A model generated the notes under the pieces. The model was not told the origin of the DNA. It saw only the letters and a list, made by a program, of their open reading frames with translations, and ran no database searches. From positions 1 through 64,000 of the forward strand of contig NW_026516699.1 in NCBI RefSeq assembly GCF_025766255.1: a stretch of 64,000 bases of DNA, in the 5' to 3' direction. Origin of the DNA: Zychaea mexicana (lineage: Eukaryota > Mucoromycota > Mucoromycetes > Mucorales > Lichtheimiaceae). This document shows, piece after piece, positions 34,716 through 48,002 of the stretch. Within the stretch, counting starts at the first letter, position 1. Each line of letters begins with the position of its first letter. A program made the position numbers and the translations under genes.

Positions 34716-37700
34716 ATGTTTAGGCAGCATAAATTTATCAAAGAAACGCCGAATCCGCAATTAAATATTTTTTCCTCTTCTTTGACCTCTGATTATTTTG
34801 ACCCAGCCTTATTGATCGATTCCATGCATCCGCAGGAAACTTCGAATTCTTCTCTCGAAGAAAGCCCTGTCGATCCACAACAGAGTGCGATGCAAAATAA
34901 ACAACCGGAGACGGAAAAAGACAGCATGCTGTCTGCTATAAATTCTGGCAATCCCATCGAAAAACTCAAAGGAAGAATCATTGCTACGAACAAGCTGTTA
35001 AAGATCTTGGAAAGTACGCGTGATGGTATGTGAACATTTTGAAGAACATTTTTTGCTTTGACAATCTAGCATTTGTAGCTCTAACCTTTTTTTTTCTACC
35101 AAAGATCTTAAAGAAGAAAAAAACCGCACCGCTGCTTTACAAGATCAGTTGAAACAGCTGGAAACCTCCAACCTGCATATCAATCAAACTTTGACAAATC
35201 GTGAGGTAAACTGCGGGTTATCGCACATGGACAGGAAAAAAACGTCGAGAAGTTTATTCATATCGACGCTAACATGATTTTCCCTTATCTAGATGTATAT
35301 CAAGCAACTGGAAGCCGCAGCAGAGGACCAATCAAAGAAGCAGCAGTCAAATAGTGCAGAAGTGACAAAGTTGAAGAAGGAAGTGGCATCTTTGAAGAGC
35401 ACTAAAGAAAGTGTTCAAACCTCGCATCGATCGCTACAAACCGAGCATATTACACTTAAGAAAGAATACAACGAACTGAAGAAGGAACGAGATGAGCTCG
35501 AGAATAAATACGACGCCTTAGAAGACGACAAAATGGAGCTCAATATCAATTACGAAATGTTGCAAGGCAGTTTGAACGATTCAAAACAAGAAGTCTCGAA
35601 GATGCAAGCGGAAAAAGCAGAGCTCCAGGAACTGCATAACAAAGTCAGTCAACTAGAGGCCGAGCTTAAAGAAAGAGACCGCGCTCCACCACCTCCATCT
35701 CCACAACCACAGCCACGACCGCAACCACAATCAGAATCACAGCCACGACCGCTACCACAGTCACGACCGCAACCACAATCACACCCACATCTCGTAAGAG
35801 AGCTTAAAAAACGAGCTCTGGAAGTTCAAAAGCTTTCAGAAGAAAAGGTAAGCAAGTTGTAAATGTGTTTAAAAGGTAGTACACGTATCACTGACAGCGA
35901 TCATTTCTTCTTGTTTGTGTAGCGTGTATTGCAAGATCGATACACCGAACTTCTTGTAACGAACGCACGCCTCACTGAACGACGAAGAAACACTAATTTG
36001 GTACGGAAATATGCTTGAAAGCGAGTTTCTGCCTTATACTAACGACTAATGCTTTCTCGTGGCTTAGGCTCCGTATGTTTCCGATTTTGATGCGTCCTCG
36101 CCGTCACCAGAACATAGCGATATGATGGACTCATTCGACGATGATTCTGAAAAATCACGAGAACCTGTATTGCACAAAATTCCTCCTTCTCGACCGCTAT
36201 TAACCGCAGCCGCCACGCCTTCAGCGGGTCCAGTATCCCGGCAGGCATCTCGACCGCTATTAACCGCAGCCGCCACGCCTTCAGCGGGTCCAGTATCCCG
36301 GCAGGCACCACCACAACCAAAAGAAAAGCCAAATACCCCAGTGAAAAAAAGACAACCTCCCAAAACCAGACTCGAAAAAATTGCTGGAATGCGGTTACCG
36401 GGAATCGCGCGTAAACGAAAAGCAGAAGAAGCAACCACCACTGCTTCTACTATTCCTCCGCGACCGCTGAAGAAGCCCACTGTAGCTCCACACGAGTTAA
36501 TCAAAGGTAGAAGCCCAGAATGTAATACCAAGAAGAACTGACATGGATTGGTGCTCACGATTATTGTTTTGTTTTGTTTTTTTGATTAAGTTGTGGATAC
36601 TTATGTTCAGAAATTCTCAAAGAATGCACCCGAGGATACCATCAACGAATTGTCTGCATTGGCCGAATATATCACAAAAGTACAATCCCACCCTTCAAAT
36701 AAGAACTCTTGCACACATCCGTTATTTGAGTCTATTGCAACGATCTATAAGGAAAGCAGAAGTCATGCAAATCCGGTACCAAAATCGCAAGATGCAAATA
36801 TCGAACCTCAAGTACATGGTCTAGCGGATAGCATATACCTACTATCTCCCTCGTATATCGACCACAAAGAGCGAAACATTGCGTGGATGGCTTTTGCATA
36901 CTGCACTATACATGATAAGGTAAACTACTGTAAATCAGATTATTATCAATAGTATCTGAATGACTAATAACCGCTTATCAAGGCATTATACCCAAAACTC
37001 GTCGAATGGGCTACCAACCAAATCCGCGATCATCTCAAGAACTCAAAGATAAGCTTTGCTTGGTATGTTGTTGCTGACGTGGTTATCTTCCCAATTACCT
37101 GTATTAATCTTTCTGCGTGTGGTTTATAGCCGTTATATCCGTCTATTGGCGATGTTATATCGACGCATTGACGATCGTAACCGCATGGCTGTGTTATGCT
37201 ACGATCTTGCTCGAATGGCTCTTTTGAAGGACAACCTCCCGCTTTTGTTCGTCAATGTTGCACTGGTGTGGCGCGACATGCTGATGTTTAACGACAAAAA
37301 GGCATTAGGTAAAAGAAAGATACACACAAAGATGAAAAATCTGTACAACACAGTCGCTAATAAGTACTTCTTTCTTCGGTAGATGGCATGCAAATGATCA
37401 CAAAGGTTATCCAAAGCGCGTGTGCTGACTTTTGTCAGAACGATCCAAAAATTACACAGGTAATTGAAGAAGATGAGTGTGTGTTGGTACTTTTGCGAAA
37501 ATATACTGATGCGTTTTCCCCTCAGACCTACAAACTTCTCGTAGAGTTGTGCGGTTGGCCAGCCTTGAAGGAATCAATTCCCTTGCCACGACGCCTTAAA
37601 GAATTTTCTGGGATTCTTCTTTCAGACCTATACAAACAACTTGCTGCTGTGCAACCAGGTATGTATAAGAATCTTGACATATAATTATCAGAGGATAGAA

Positions 37701-38397
37701 AGTTTACGCTGCCTGTATGTAGTAGATTCATTTGACGATCTGCGAATCAACATGGTCAAGGCGTTTGAGTTGACTTATTACCGGATCAATGATTGGAAAA
37801 TTGTTTATGAAGACTTTATATTACCTGTCCTTTGGCAACATATGAACGATCCACACCTTGCTGACACATGTTTGGAGTTGATGTGTAAGAATTCATGTAC
37901 TTGGTGCTTTGGCGATAGAGCTTTTGAATTAATATGCAAAGTATGTTACTATTAGGCTTACTTGTACGAACTGGAATGTCTGCACAACCTTGTGATCAAC
38001 CGCGGCGTATCCGGTCGGCGGCGGCGAGAGAACCTGAACATATTGGAATAATTACGATCAGAAACAAGCTGAAAGAGGCTCTTCATATCACTGCAGACTG
38101 CTCAGATGGTAAGCCATAGGGCAAAGAATGGGTTTTACCATCTCGTGCTATCGATGGATCCTAACTTTATATCTATTTTTAGACGACTTAATTTTGCAGA
38201 CAACCGCAGCAAAAGGCCTCATGGTGCTTTCAAATGAGCAGATACAGTTAGCCCTGCCAGTTGTCATTTGGTATCAAAACATCCCCGATCGCGTTCGTCA
38301 ACAACTACCCTCTCATTTGGAACAAGATATCCGCACACTTACTGATGTTTATAAAAGAGAGATCGAACCCCTTGTAAAAAGAAAAGGCTCAAAGTAG
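34716..38397 (+). CDS. Unrecognised coiled-coil protein with helical C-terminal domain
   Basis: Twelve exons in continuous frame: 34716-35025, 35105-35205, 35293-35847, 35923-36000, 36068-36506, 36591-36919, 36983-37062, 37130-37308, 37383-37658, 37726-37884, 37956-38108 and 38183-38397; about 957 aa. I do not recognise the family. Residues about 80-250 and 290-340 are heptad-rich coiled coil (KQLEAAAEDQ to LQELHNKVSQLEAEL). A Pro/Gln-repeat linker follows (PQPQPRPQPQ near 265-290). Then a basic, Ser/Pro-rich region holds a perfectly duplicated 20-residue unit (SRPLLTAAATPSAG...). From about residue 495 to the end the protein is all-helical (LADSIYLLSPSYIDHKERNIAW, RYIRLLAMLYRRIDDRNRMAV, LLVELCGWPALKESIPLPRRL), resembling a structured interaction domain. 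The segment 37460-37525 could be a 66-base phase-0 intron, which would give 935 aa. Likely a scaffold of a nuclear or cytoskeletal complex, by architecture only. Confidence 0.82.
36188..36307 (+). repeat. Exact 60-bp in-frame tandem duplication
   Basis: Two adjacent 60-base copies (36188-36247 and 36248-36307) with no mismatch, inside exon 5 of the coiled-coil gene. Each encodes 20 residues beginning SRPLLTAAAT. Absence of third-position differences points to a recent duplication. Confidence 0.97.
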
Positions 38398-38904
38398 CAC
38401 TGCATACGTATACATATTTTTAGCATATTCCCATCCTCCATAGTTTTCTCATTCATTCGCAGAAAAGAAAAGAAAAAGTTCATTGTACAGTCAAATATAT
38501 CATTTTTTACAAAAAATTATCAGCAAAGTTATTGAATGCATATGCTTGTAGCTTTTGGTTCTGAGAGTTGAACATGGTTTAATGCAACCGGAGAACGCGT
38601 GATTAAAGTATTTGTCACACATAACGCCCGGGCTTCATATTTCGAGGACAGGGTAGTAGAATCTAGAATCATGGCGTAGGGGCACATGCGAACCAACAGC
38701 TGTAAGAGATAACTAGTATATATGTAGTCAAATAGGTAATAGGTGCTGTCGTAATGGAGGAGACTTATATAGATGATATGCAGCAAAGAGGTAGCGTCAA
38801 TATTACCAAACCATTTTATTGATAGATGTGTACAAAGTATGAGGGGATTTATTTATTTTTGATCAAAAGATTTACTAAAATAATCGCAAGGACAGAATGC
38901 GATT
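38398..38904. other. Convergent intergenic region
   Basis: Lies between two convergent genes; A/T-rich with AATAAA-like signals on both strands. Frame 38529-38786 (minus) shows no feature. No gene supported. Confidence 0.5.
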
Positions 38905-39952
38905 TTATACAGCTTGCCACTTGTCGTTGTCGTCAGTGCCAACGTAGCCAGTGACTTCGAAATGATCATCACCCAATTCTTCTTCGTGACTATGACTGTA
39001 GATAGATTATGAGTATATACAAGATGGATAAAGAATAGAGCAAACTATTCGTGATTTGTATCAAAAGAAAAGTATAACTTACAGCGTCTGGCCGGTCATG
39101 ACGTGACGGATCACGATGGGAATTTCAAGGTGCCAGAGCTATTATAGAATGTTATAAATTGATTAAGGTTTGTTCCCCGTTGTTATGGCTCCTTGCCATC
39201 GTATAAGGTAAATATCTAATCTAAGCTCAAACCCCAAAAAGATAAACTTACATAGTCCTCAGGATCATATTCGTGATCTGGGAACGCTTGGAGCTGCCAG
39301 GTGTCATTCTCGTCTGATTCTTCTTCACTGCCAAAAGCAGTGACTTCTTGCTGGCCAGTGACAGGGCTGGCAATATCAGGATGGGAGTGGAGGTAACGAC
39401 CTGAGGCAACATGTAGGAGACGGAATTGGTCATCAAAACCGACTTGGTAGCTCATTTGATCTTCTTGGCCAGCAATGGGAAGGACGAGCCACTCACTCTC
39501 ATCATCGCAAGTATAGACCTACGTACAGAAAACAATGTTAGTTGAACGTTAAAGATACCAGATGATTGTACAGTTAGTCTATTCTTTAATTAAATACCTT
39601 TTGCTGGCCACTGCCCTCTTCATAGTTATCACCATCCTCAGAGTTAAGGAACTTCTCGGTAGCATCATGCTTCAAGTAAATGACGTTACTGGAATACAAT
39701 TGTCAACTGTCGTTCCATGGCGCAAAATCTTGATCATCATATCCTCAAAGAGAAGTACTTACCCATAGTGCACGGTTCCATCTTCGGGACGGGAGCCTTT
39801 TTCAAAGTCGTTCTCTTGTTGCTCCTCTTGTTGCTCCTCGTATACTTCTTCTTCGCAGTCAGCTACATAGTAGTCGAAGAGTATCTACTGTTAATCCGTG
39901 TTTCCTCAAGGATTTTTCCTAATTTATGACACTATTTTCTCTACTTACACAT
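38905..39952 (-). CDS. MIR-domain protein, cytosolic type
   Basis: Six exons: 39952-39949, 39862-39763, 39688-39598, 39518-39252, 39138-39083 and 38995-38905; 202 aa. The first coding exon is only ATGT: the donor GTAAGT follows immediately, and joining to the next exon gives MSDCEEEVYEEQQ. The N-terminus is acidic with EEQQ repeats. The rest holds MIR-type repeats: VHYGSNVIYLKHDATEKFLNSEDGDNY, FRLLHVASGRYLHSHPD with NDTWQL, and IVIRHVMTGQTLHSHEEE with VTGYVGTDDNDKWQAV. MIR repeats form a beta-trefoil, as in SDF2, protein O-mannosyltransferases and IP3 receptors. No signal peptide or membrane segment is seen, so this looks like a soluble intracellular relative. The ligand is unknown; the domain call is by motif. 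Confidence 0.86.
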
Positions 39953-41040
39953 GTTTTAAGTTTATAAGTGAAATAGAAAAGAAAACCAAAAATTGTACAT
40001 GCACCAACGCCAAGCGTCCTTTTATGTTCTTGAAAAACACTTGTTGTACAAGCACGGCGGCGGATGTCAATGCCTGTAACAGTAAAAGCTGAGTTTTCCT
40101 TCGAACCCCCAAATCCCCCTTTCAACTGGGGATGGGGAGATTATTTAGCGTTGGCAACCACACAACCAAATGGTGTTTAATGGCTTGTTTTCTCTCTTGC
40201 CTTGCCACGTATGCCTTCGGCTATTCGGCAAAAGATACCTTTCAGAACACCTCACAGAATCCCGCTCTATTCGTTTGTGTAAGTAATACAATATCTGGCG
40301 AGGTGATACCACTGCATCTACAATAAACAACTTTATCTCACATAATCACAATGGAATAATGATATATGGTACATGCAAGCACAGGTTACTCTGTTGCTGC
40401 GTGCGTGTATGCAAGAGGAATAAGAAGAAGTTGAATCTTTCATCGGCTGTCTGGAGGAAAAAGGAAACTGGATGGCCTTTACTATCACATTTGGTAGACT
40501 TAATCACAATTATACTTGAGAAAGACAGCTGTAACATGGAGTATCGGTTAAACGCCATCTTTTTACCCCTGTTTTATGTGGCACAGTTCATCCAGAACCG
40601 AGTTTTATATAACTGAGCCATGAATGGGCGGTAGAAGCACGTATTGTATCTTGTCAACTACCAGAATTGGTTCTTTTTAACGTTATTAAGCAAAACAAAA
40701 GTAATGATAAGCTGCTCTCATGCCAGCAGCTGTGGCAATATGTATTGGTACTTTTTGTTACTATTAGGCTTAAAACCTGCGTTGGGAAATTTACGTCATG
40801 ACATCAAAGATTAAGCGGTGTGTTACCGTTGCATTAATAGGTACCACTAAAAACGTTCATGTCTACCAAATATACGCGCATTCTAAGGTAAAACCTTCTC
40901 CCAGGACGTGAACTTTTCCTGTTTCGCTGTTTGTTCTATCTCTTCCACTTAAAAATACCGAATCATCTTGCTTTGTCACTGCAGTAGCATGTATTATAAC
41001 ATTAATCGAATCATCGAGTCAGTAGTGTCATATTTTCAAT
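39953..41040. other. Intergenic region upstream of MIR gene
   Basis: No gene supported. Short frames at 40132-40326 and 40359-40616 are unremarkable. Confidence 0.45.
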
Positions 41041-42662
41041 ATTTACAACTCGATGATGGCGGCAATAACCCCTTCGAGCGCGCGGTACAGCAAGTTTGCT
41101 TTACGCAAAGGTATTGAGGTATATGTGTCTCTCAGAAAAAAACCGGTCCAAAAAGAACTAAAAACACTAAACACACCGGTAATCTATCCACTACACATAG
41201 TTGTGTTAATTTCATTAGACATAGTATTTACATCATAAAGATATGTCTGAGGCTATGATATTGACACAAACTTCAATGTACGCAGTACGATTGATATAAA
41301 TGTTTGTTACAGGATTAAGTCGGACATGTTAGCAGCTGCTGAAGACGGCGCGAGGCTCGACGACATCACAGCTATTACTGTACAACAGATGAAGTTACTT
41401 TTCATTTTTTATTTAGAGTAAATTGGTGATAAAAGAACAGAATATATGCTCGTATAGACATAGCAATATAACTGTGTATGTTCACCATTATAATAAAGAC
41501 ATTGCGCCTTGTGTTATGCAAGATGAAAGTTTCGGAACTGCTCAACTGCTTCCGAACCATTTTGAAACCAAGACTACGCTGAGCTTTGATAGTGTGGTGG
41601 TAAGCTGCCAAATAATACGGCGCTCGAATTTTTTCCTTCCATTTCAATGTCGGTAACCCTATAAACGGGTTCAAAACTTGAACTGCTGTTATCATCTGCT
41701 CCTAGTCTTTCCATTTGATATATGAGAATAATGAACCTGTTTTTTACTTGATATACACTGCGGTCCTAGGCATTTTTTACTTGCAATGTGGGCTTTGTGA
41801 TTCGCCGATTCAATCGTACTTTTTGAGGCACATGGAATATCAGCAATTCACCTCCGAGTTTGAACCCTATTTCAACTCATACATCTTTTACCTGCACCCC
41901 TATTTGTTTTTCGCAATAAAGCTCAACCCCGGTTTTCTGTAAAAAGTAAAAAGGTTTTCTATCGTCGTAAGAAGATACCGAGCCACTTGATCCAGTGGTG
42001 CCTAAAATAACGTATAGAAAGACAGACAACAGTTAAGGTGAACTCCTACTATAAGCTGTTATCGTGGTGGGCAGCAGCGACACAGTTTTCAGCGTACATT
42101 ATCCATGCAAGTGTAAAGATTAGTTCATTTATTGATCACATTACAGACATCCTTTTTAAGGTTATAAAGCGACTTAATAATCCTATCCGTTGCAGTTTTT
42201 CACCGACTGCTTTTTTAGTCGGGTGAAATAGAAAATAGTAGCTAACGACAATTTTTCCTTCAGAAGCCAGGAGACATAGAACATATCACAACATTTATTA
42301 TACAGTTGTGCTTAGCTTGCTTCCTACTATAGCCAAATTCATACTGTATATTCGTAGTATAAAACTTAAGAAAGTTGCAAGCAAATATAGCTGCACGAAG
42401 ATTAAACTGTATGAAATCAAGGTAAGTCACTCATACAATAATATTATAAATTGTGAGAGACTCTATACTATGTCTGCATTGAGTATTCTGGGCGAGCGTG
42501 TTATCGATGCTTAAAATTCTTTGATCTGCCCGGTTGTCAAGCAAAATCCGGTGTCACCGTCCATGTTCCCAATTTGGGATGATTGGGTGGCTTTGACTCA
42601 TGGACATTTCTATGCCACGGATGAGGACAAACAGCTCCGGTTCCGCAACAACAGCCCATAAA
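41041..42662 (+). pseudogene. Degraded multi-block coding remnant, family unknown
   Basis: Several plus-strand blocks read like protein but are separated by stops and frame changes: 41053-41238 (SKFALRKGIEVYVSLRKKPVQKELKTL), about 41311-41417 (RIKSDMLAAAEDGARLDDITAI), and 42380-42513 continuing in another frame to about 42662 (SKYSCTKIKLYEIK, ERLYTMSALSILGERVIDA, then DLPGCQAKSGVTVHVPN). I do not recognise the family. It could be an old multi-exon gene with decayed splice sites or a repeat-borne ORF. The call rests on codon-like texture only. Confidence 0.3.
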
Positions 42663-42898
42663 TAATGTACAAAGCAGCAAGGTACCTAGAGATTCACCTG
42701 TCCTCAAAGCATTGAAGCTAATTGTACCTTTTTCTTTTGTTTAAATTAGCTCTGTTAACATGGCCTTACGTCTGGTAAACTTAAACAACACGTCACTCGA
42801 GTTTTGATAACGAACAATAACAAACAGCACCTAACCTGAAGCTTTAAACATAGTCAACAAAGGCACTACGACAGTCTCCCTGCACCGTGCATCGCCTC

Positions 42899-44043
42899 AT
42901 GGCTCTGCAACAGCCACGCTCTTTAGCTGCTCAACGTCTCGGTGCAGTAGCATTCGTTCGCTCATACACTACCACTGAACCAGCAGCAGCAACAGCAGCA
43001 GTAGCAGCAGCAGAAAACACAACGACCACGGCAACTGACACCATTCAGGCACTGGTACATACGAGCGAGTCAGCAGCACAAATCGGCGACTTTAAGGCCA
43101 TGGGTCTTTGCAATTTCACACCTGTTGGTGGTTTGGAAGCCATGTTGGAAGCCGTGCACGTATATTCCGGATTACCGTGGTGGGGAACCATTGCTACCGC
43201 CACAGTTATTGTTCGTCTGGCTCTGCTTCCCCTGATGATCAAAATCCAACGCAATAACGCCAAGATGATGAACTTGAACCCAGAAGTATCACGACTGATG
43301 GAAAACTTGAAAACGGCACAACAACAAGGCGATTCGGTGGCCGTTGGAAAGTACACGAACGAAATGCAGTCAATTTTCAAAAAACACGGTTGTCATCCCA
43401 TGAAGTCGCTTGGTTTGCCTATCATCCAGATGCCTGTCATGGTTTCCTTCTTCATGGCACTGCGTGCCATGTCTGAACTCCCCGTTCCCGGATTAACAAC
43501 AGGAGGTATGGGCTGGTTCACGGATTTGACGGCTCAGGACCCATACTATGTCTTACCCATTGCAAGTGCTGCTGGTGTCATGGCTGTTCTTGAAGCCGGT
43601 ACTGAAGTGGGCGCTGCCAATCCCCAGAGCAAGACCATGAAGAACTTTTTCAGAGTAATGGCTGTGGCCATGGTTCCCTTCACAGCCTGGATGCCTAGTG
43701 TAAGCTTAACTTGTCCTTTTGATTGTGTATGCATCATCCAATTGCGTTTTCTTTGCTAACGTAGATGTTTTGTATCATGTAGTCGGTGTTCATTTACTGG
43801 ATCACCTCCAACGCCGTCTCCATTACCCAGATCCTCGCCCTTAAAAACCCTACTGTGCGAAAAGCATTGGACATCCCCAAACTCGTCAAGCCTGCCTCCG
43901 AACTTCAAAAGAATACCAAGAGCTTCATGGAAAATTTCCGGGAACAGACTGTGCATCATGAAAAGCTGGAGAAGGATCGGGCATTGCGTGAGCGACAACG
44001 GGCAACTTCAATGGCAAGACGTGCCGCAAAGAGACGTTTCTAA
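42899..44043 (+). CDS. OXA1: Mitochondrial inner-membrane insertase Oxa1 (YidC/Oxa1/Alb3 family)
   Basis: Two exons, 42899-43699 and 43783-44043 (83-base intron, donor GTAAGC); 353 aa. The start gives a classic mitochondrial presequence (MALQQPRSLAAQRLGAVAFVRSY: Arg, Ala, no acids). The core follows the family plan of five membrane segments: YSGLPWWGTIATATVIVRLALLPLMIKIQRNNAKM (helix 1 and the basic loop), a helical hairpin (MENLKTAQQQ to MQSIFKKHGCHPMKSL), then PIIQMPVMVSFFMALRAM, PYYVLPIASAAGVMAVL, FRVMAVAMVPFTAWMPS and SSVFIYWITSNAVSITQ. The long basic C-terminal tail (KLEKDRALRERQRATSMARRAAKRRF) is the mitoribosome-binding extension that separates Oxa1 from Cox18. It inserts mitochondrially encoded proteins such as Cox2 into the inner membrane. 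An upstream in-frame GTG is not a plausible start. Confidence 0.94.
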
Positions 44044-44462
44044 AAGTGCTGAAATCAAAAAGTTAGACTTTTATAATCCCACTATCTACATAGAATCTGC
44101 TGTGCATATTTCCTTTTTTTGATTCATTTTGTAACACTTTGAATATAAAGAAACAAGGACATCCTAGTTGATGCTCAAATAGTAAGTGGTGGGATTAGAA
44201 GTGCTAGTTATCGTGGTTGCACGTCTTTAACGTAAAGGCTGTACTTAATCAATGAAGATATAAGTATTTCAAACATCATCCAACAAAAAATGAATGGAAA
44301 TAGAGGTACATAAAGGACGGCAAAAACAGCCTCATGATGTACAAATTAATGTAATTCTAGTACGATGGATGTATTATTTCTAAGTGATATGATGAGAGAT
44401 TGATATATGTTTTACGGGAAAGTTACAAGGCACGGAGGGAGTAGGGAGTAAAATACAAATGT
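44044..44462. other. Convergent 3' flanks
   Basis: Region between OXA1 and the convergent ketopantoate reductase gene; A/T-rich, nothing seen. Confidence 0.5.
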
Positions 44463-45431
44463 TTATGCGCCAAACGTTTTTTCTTTAGCATGGACCAAAT
44501 CGAGAAGGAATTGATTCATTGGTACATCCACCTTGCGTTCCTTGGCCAATTTACACATATAACCGTTGATGTAATCCAACTCTGTCAAGCGTTGGTTACT
44601 GAGATCCTGGACAGTAGAGCATCGATTGCTTTTGGAGATCTTGAGCATATACTGAATCATTTCAAACAAATCCTCGGTCGTAGTATTCAGTTCGGTCAAC
44701 ACTTGTGCGGCTTCTTTGCATACAACACGTGATAACTCCATTGCATGATTGTTCTCGAGCATTTCCCCATTTGTGCAGTTCAAGATACCAGCGATGGGAT
44801 TGATTGCAGCATTGACCACCAATTTACGCATCATGCGCTTTTGCAGTTCTGGAGAGTCAACAACCTGGGTATTCATATCAGAATTTTCAGCGAATGCACG
44901 GAGCACGGGTTCTACTTGTTTCTGACGCGCTTGTGGAAGAGCACCAAGGACGAGACCACCTGTTTTATCGTTCCATCCACTGTTGTGCTGTATACTAAAT
45001 GGTTCAAGACGCTCGACTGCATGTCGATTGACGCCAATCACAACCGAAGGCTGTTGCTCAGGTACAGGCCATAACGATTGGAGGAGCTCGTCAGCGATAC
45101 CCATACCGTTCTGGAGCAAGACCAGCGTGCTTAACGGTGTCAAGAAAGGTCGTACCGAGCGCACTGCGTCGACAGCATGTGTTGCCTTGGTTGCCAGCAC
45201 GAGTGTTTCAATGGTAGACATGTGGGTCGTGTCGTCCATGGCAACGGCATCAAAACCCTGGATTTGGCGAGGATTTGATCCCACCCGTTTGTACGTAATT
45301 TCATTGTTTCGTTCTCGGAATTCTTGCACGGCCCTCTGTGAGCGCAGAATGAGTGTTACTGGGTGTCGAGCTTTAAGCTCGGTGGCAATGTGAGAACCAA
45401 TGGCACCTGTGCCTAGAATGTGGAATCGCAT
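44463..45431 (-). CDS. 2-dehydropantoate 2-reductase (ketopantoate reductase)
   Basis: Single exon, 322 aa, typical for the family. It reduces 2-dehydropantoate to D-pantoate with NADPH in the pantothenate/CoA pathway. The N-terminus has the Rossmann dinucleotide motif ILGTGAIGSHIA (GxGxxG). VLATKATHAVDAVRSV and LLQNGMGIADELL match the conserved K-T and QNG-G motifs, and the C-terminal helical domain contains MMRKLVVNAAINPIAGI, where Lys and Asn line the active site in characterised enzymes, followed by DLFEMIQYMLKISKSNRCSTVQDL with the S-S-x-QD-type motif. Equivalent to bacterial PanE and yeast Pan5. Expected in cytosol or mitochondria; no obvious targeting peptide. Confidence 0.94.
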   Translation of the reverse strand: MRFHILGTGAIGSHIATELKARHPVTLILRSQRAVQEFRERNNEITYKRVGSNPRQIQGFDAVAMDDTTHMSTIETLVLATKATHAVDAVRSVRPFLTPLSTLVLLQNGMGIADELLQSLWPVPEQQPSVVIGVNRHAVERLEPFSIQHNSGWNDKTGGLVLGALPQARQKQVEPVLRAFAENSDMNTQVVDSPELQKRMMRKLVVNAAINPIAGILNCTNGEMLENNHAMELSRVVCKEAAQVLTELNTTTEDLFEMIQYMLKISKSNRCSTVQDLSNQRLTELDYINGYMCKLAKERKVDVPMNQFLLDLVHAKEKTFGA

Positions 45432-45865
45432 ATGTTACTATTGACAAAGAGTTTCCGTCCACCCCCAGCTTAGGATAAGTGGATTCCGAAAATAATCTCA
45501 GATTAGTGCCAGATCAGAGATCGGGTGCAGCAGCTTATTGTCACTGCTCCCATCATGCACGCCATGCTGATCTTTCTGCAGGCACATACTCTAAAAGTGT
45601 ATAGAAGCAGCAGATCATTGTAAGTGCATATGTGGTGTGGCACTTTTCTTGTTTGCTTCGTAACATCTGCAGCTGCTTGGTTCTGTCAAAATTTGGGTAT
45701 ATTGTAATTTGAAACATCCTCCAATCTCGATCTCTGATAGTTGACCACAATGACATGATGGATCATATACTGTACAAATGGTTGCTTCATTTTTTAGCTG
45801 GATCCACCAAGTTGTATTCCGCCATTAATAAACCATAAAAAGTTTACATTTACAAAGTAATCTAA
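45432..45865. other. Intergenic between ketopantoate reductase and OYE remnant
   Basis: Upstream region of the reductase gene. The minus-strand frame 45553-45756 has no recognisable feature. Confidence 0.45.
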
Positions 45866-46936
<1,071 letters not shown>

Positions 46937-48002
46937 TCGTGCTATACTCCCTCTGTAGTATGATGGGAAAGAAAAGAATCCTTACAAGAAATGTGCGCTA
47001 ATGTTACTAGATTGCTTTAAGAACGTGATAAGCATTGTCTATTTATATGGCCCGGTCAGGTTACATTTTCAAACCGTACTTCTTGATGGGTATTCTTTAA
47101 TTCATCTTGTTACTGCTAAAGTTGCAAATATTGGAGGAGAATATGTCATGCATTAATAATCAGGCATGACTACGCCACACGCGTTTGTGCTACAACATTC
47201 AGTAGTTTTTGTTCATATGTGCATACAATAGTAAAAACCTGCCAAAGCTGCTGTAAAGCACTGTGTTGCTACCATTCAGATAAATTTATACAACGCTCAT
47301 GTTGTTCTAGGGCTATTATTAGATAAGATCCCTTTTAAGTAAGGCTCCCTCTATGGTCAGCAAACAATGGTCTCTCACAGTAGCAATAGTCTGTACGGTA
47401 GTAGCAGTTTTAATTACAACGCTCCGCCTTGGATATCTACACAAACCAAGAGAAGTATAGTGCTGTGATGTACGATAATGGCATGCTTGTTGCATAAGAG
47501 CCGGTCGTCTATGGTAATTGATATTTCGTCATTGCAAAGACTGAGAGGATGGAATATAACTCGCTAGTAAAGTCGACCTCGCTGTTCCCAATTGCACAAC
47601 AAGATGAATCTTTTTTTATGGTTTAAAGTGACGCTGTGAGGTCTCCAGAGGATTTACTTTATTGTGTCTCGCTATTTTACACCCCGATTACTGATAAAGA
47701 CTCTTTATGTTGACACTCTTCCTGAAAAGAGAAGGAGATAAGTGATGAAACGAGTTTGATGAGGTATTTTTTTAGAAAACAAAGAAAAAGGATGTGAAGG
47801 GAAAAAGTCATTTACAGATGTGCAGCGTACGTGGTGGCGGGACGATAGGTAGGATAAGAGGGGAATGTTAAAAAAAAGATTGGGCTGTATATGGCATTGT
47901 CAAAACCCATTATGTAGAAGAGAGAGATAAAGAGTGCATGGAAGAAAAAAGGAAAAATCTATATCATTGTACTATTGTATCGTTTTCTCTTACAATTGGT
48001 AC
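46937..48002. other. Intergenic region, no gene seen
   Basis: About 1.07 kb, A/T-rich, with only short frames. The last 250 bases are the 3' flank of the CBP6 homologue. Confidence 0.5.

Noticed and set aside
41402..41942. Several 60-97 codon frames as individual small genes
   Set aside because: A/T-driven frames without starts or splice signals; at best part of the decayed region noted at 41041-42662.
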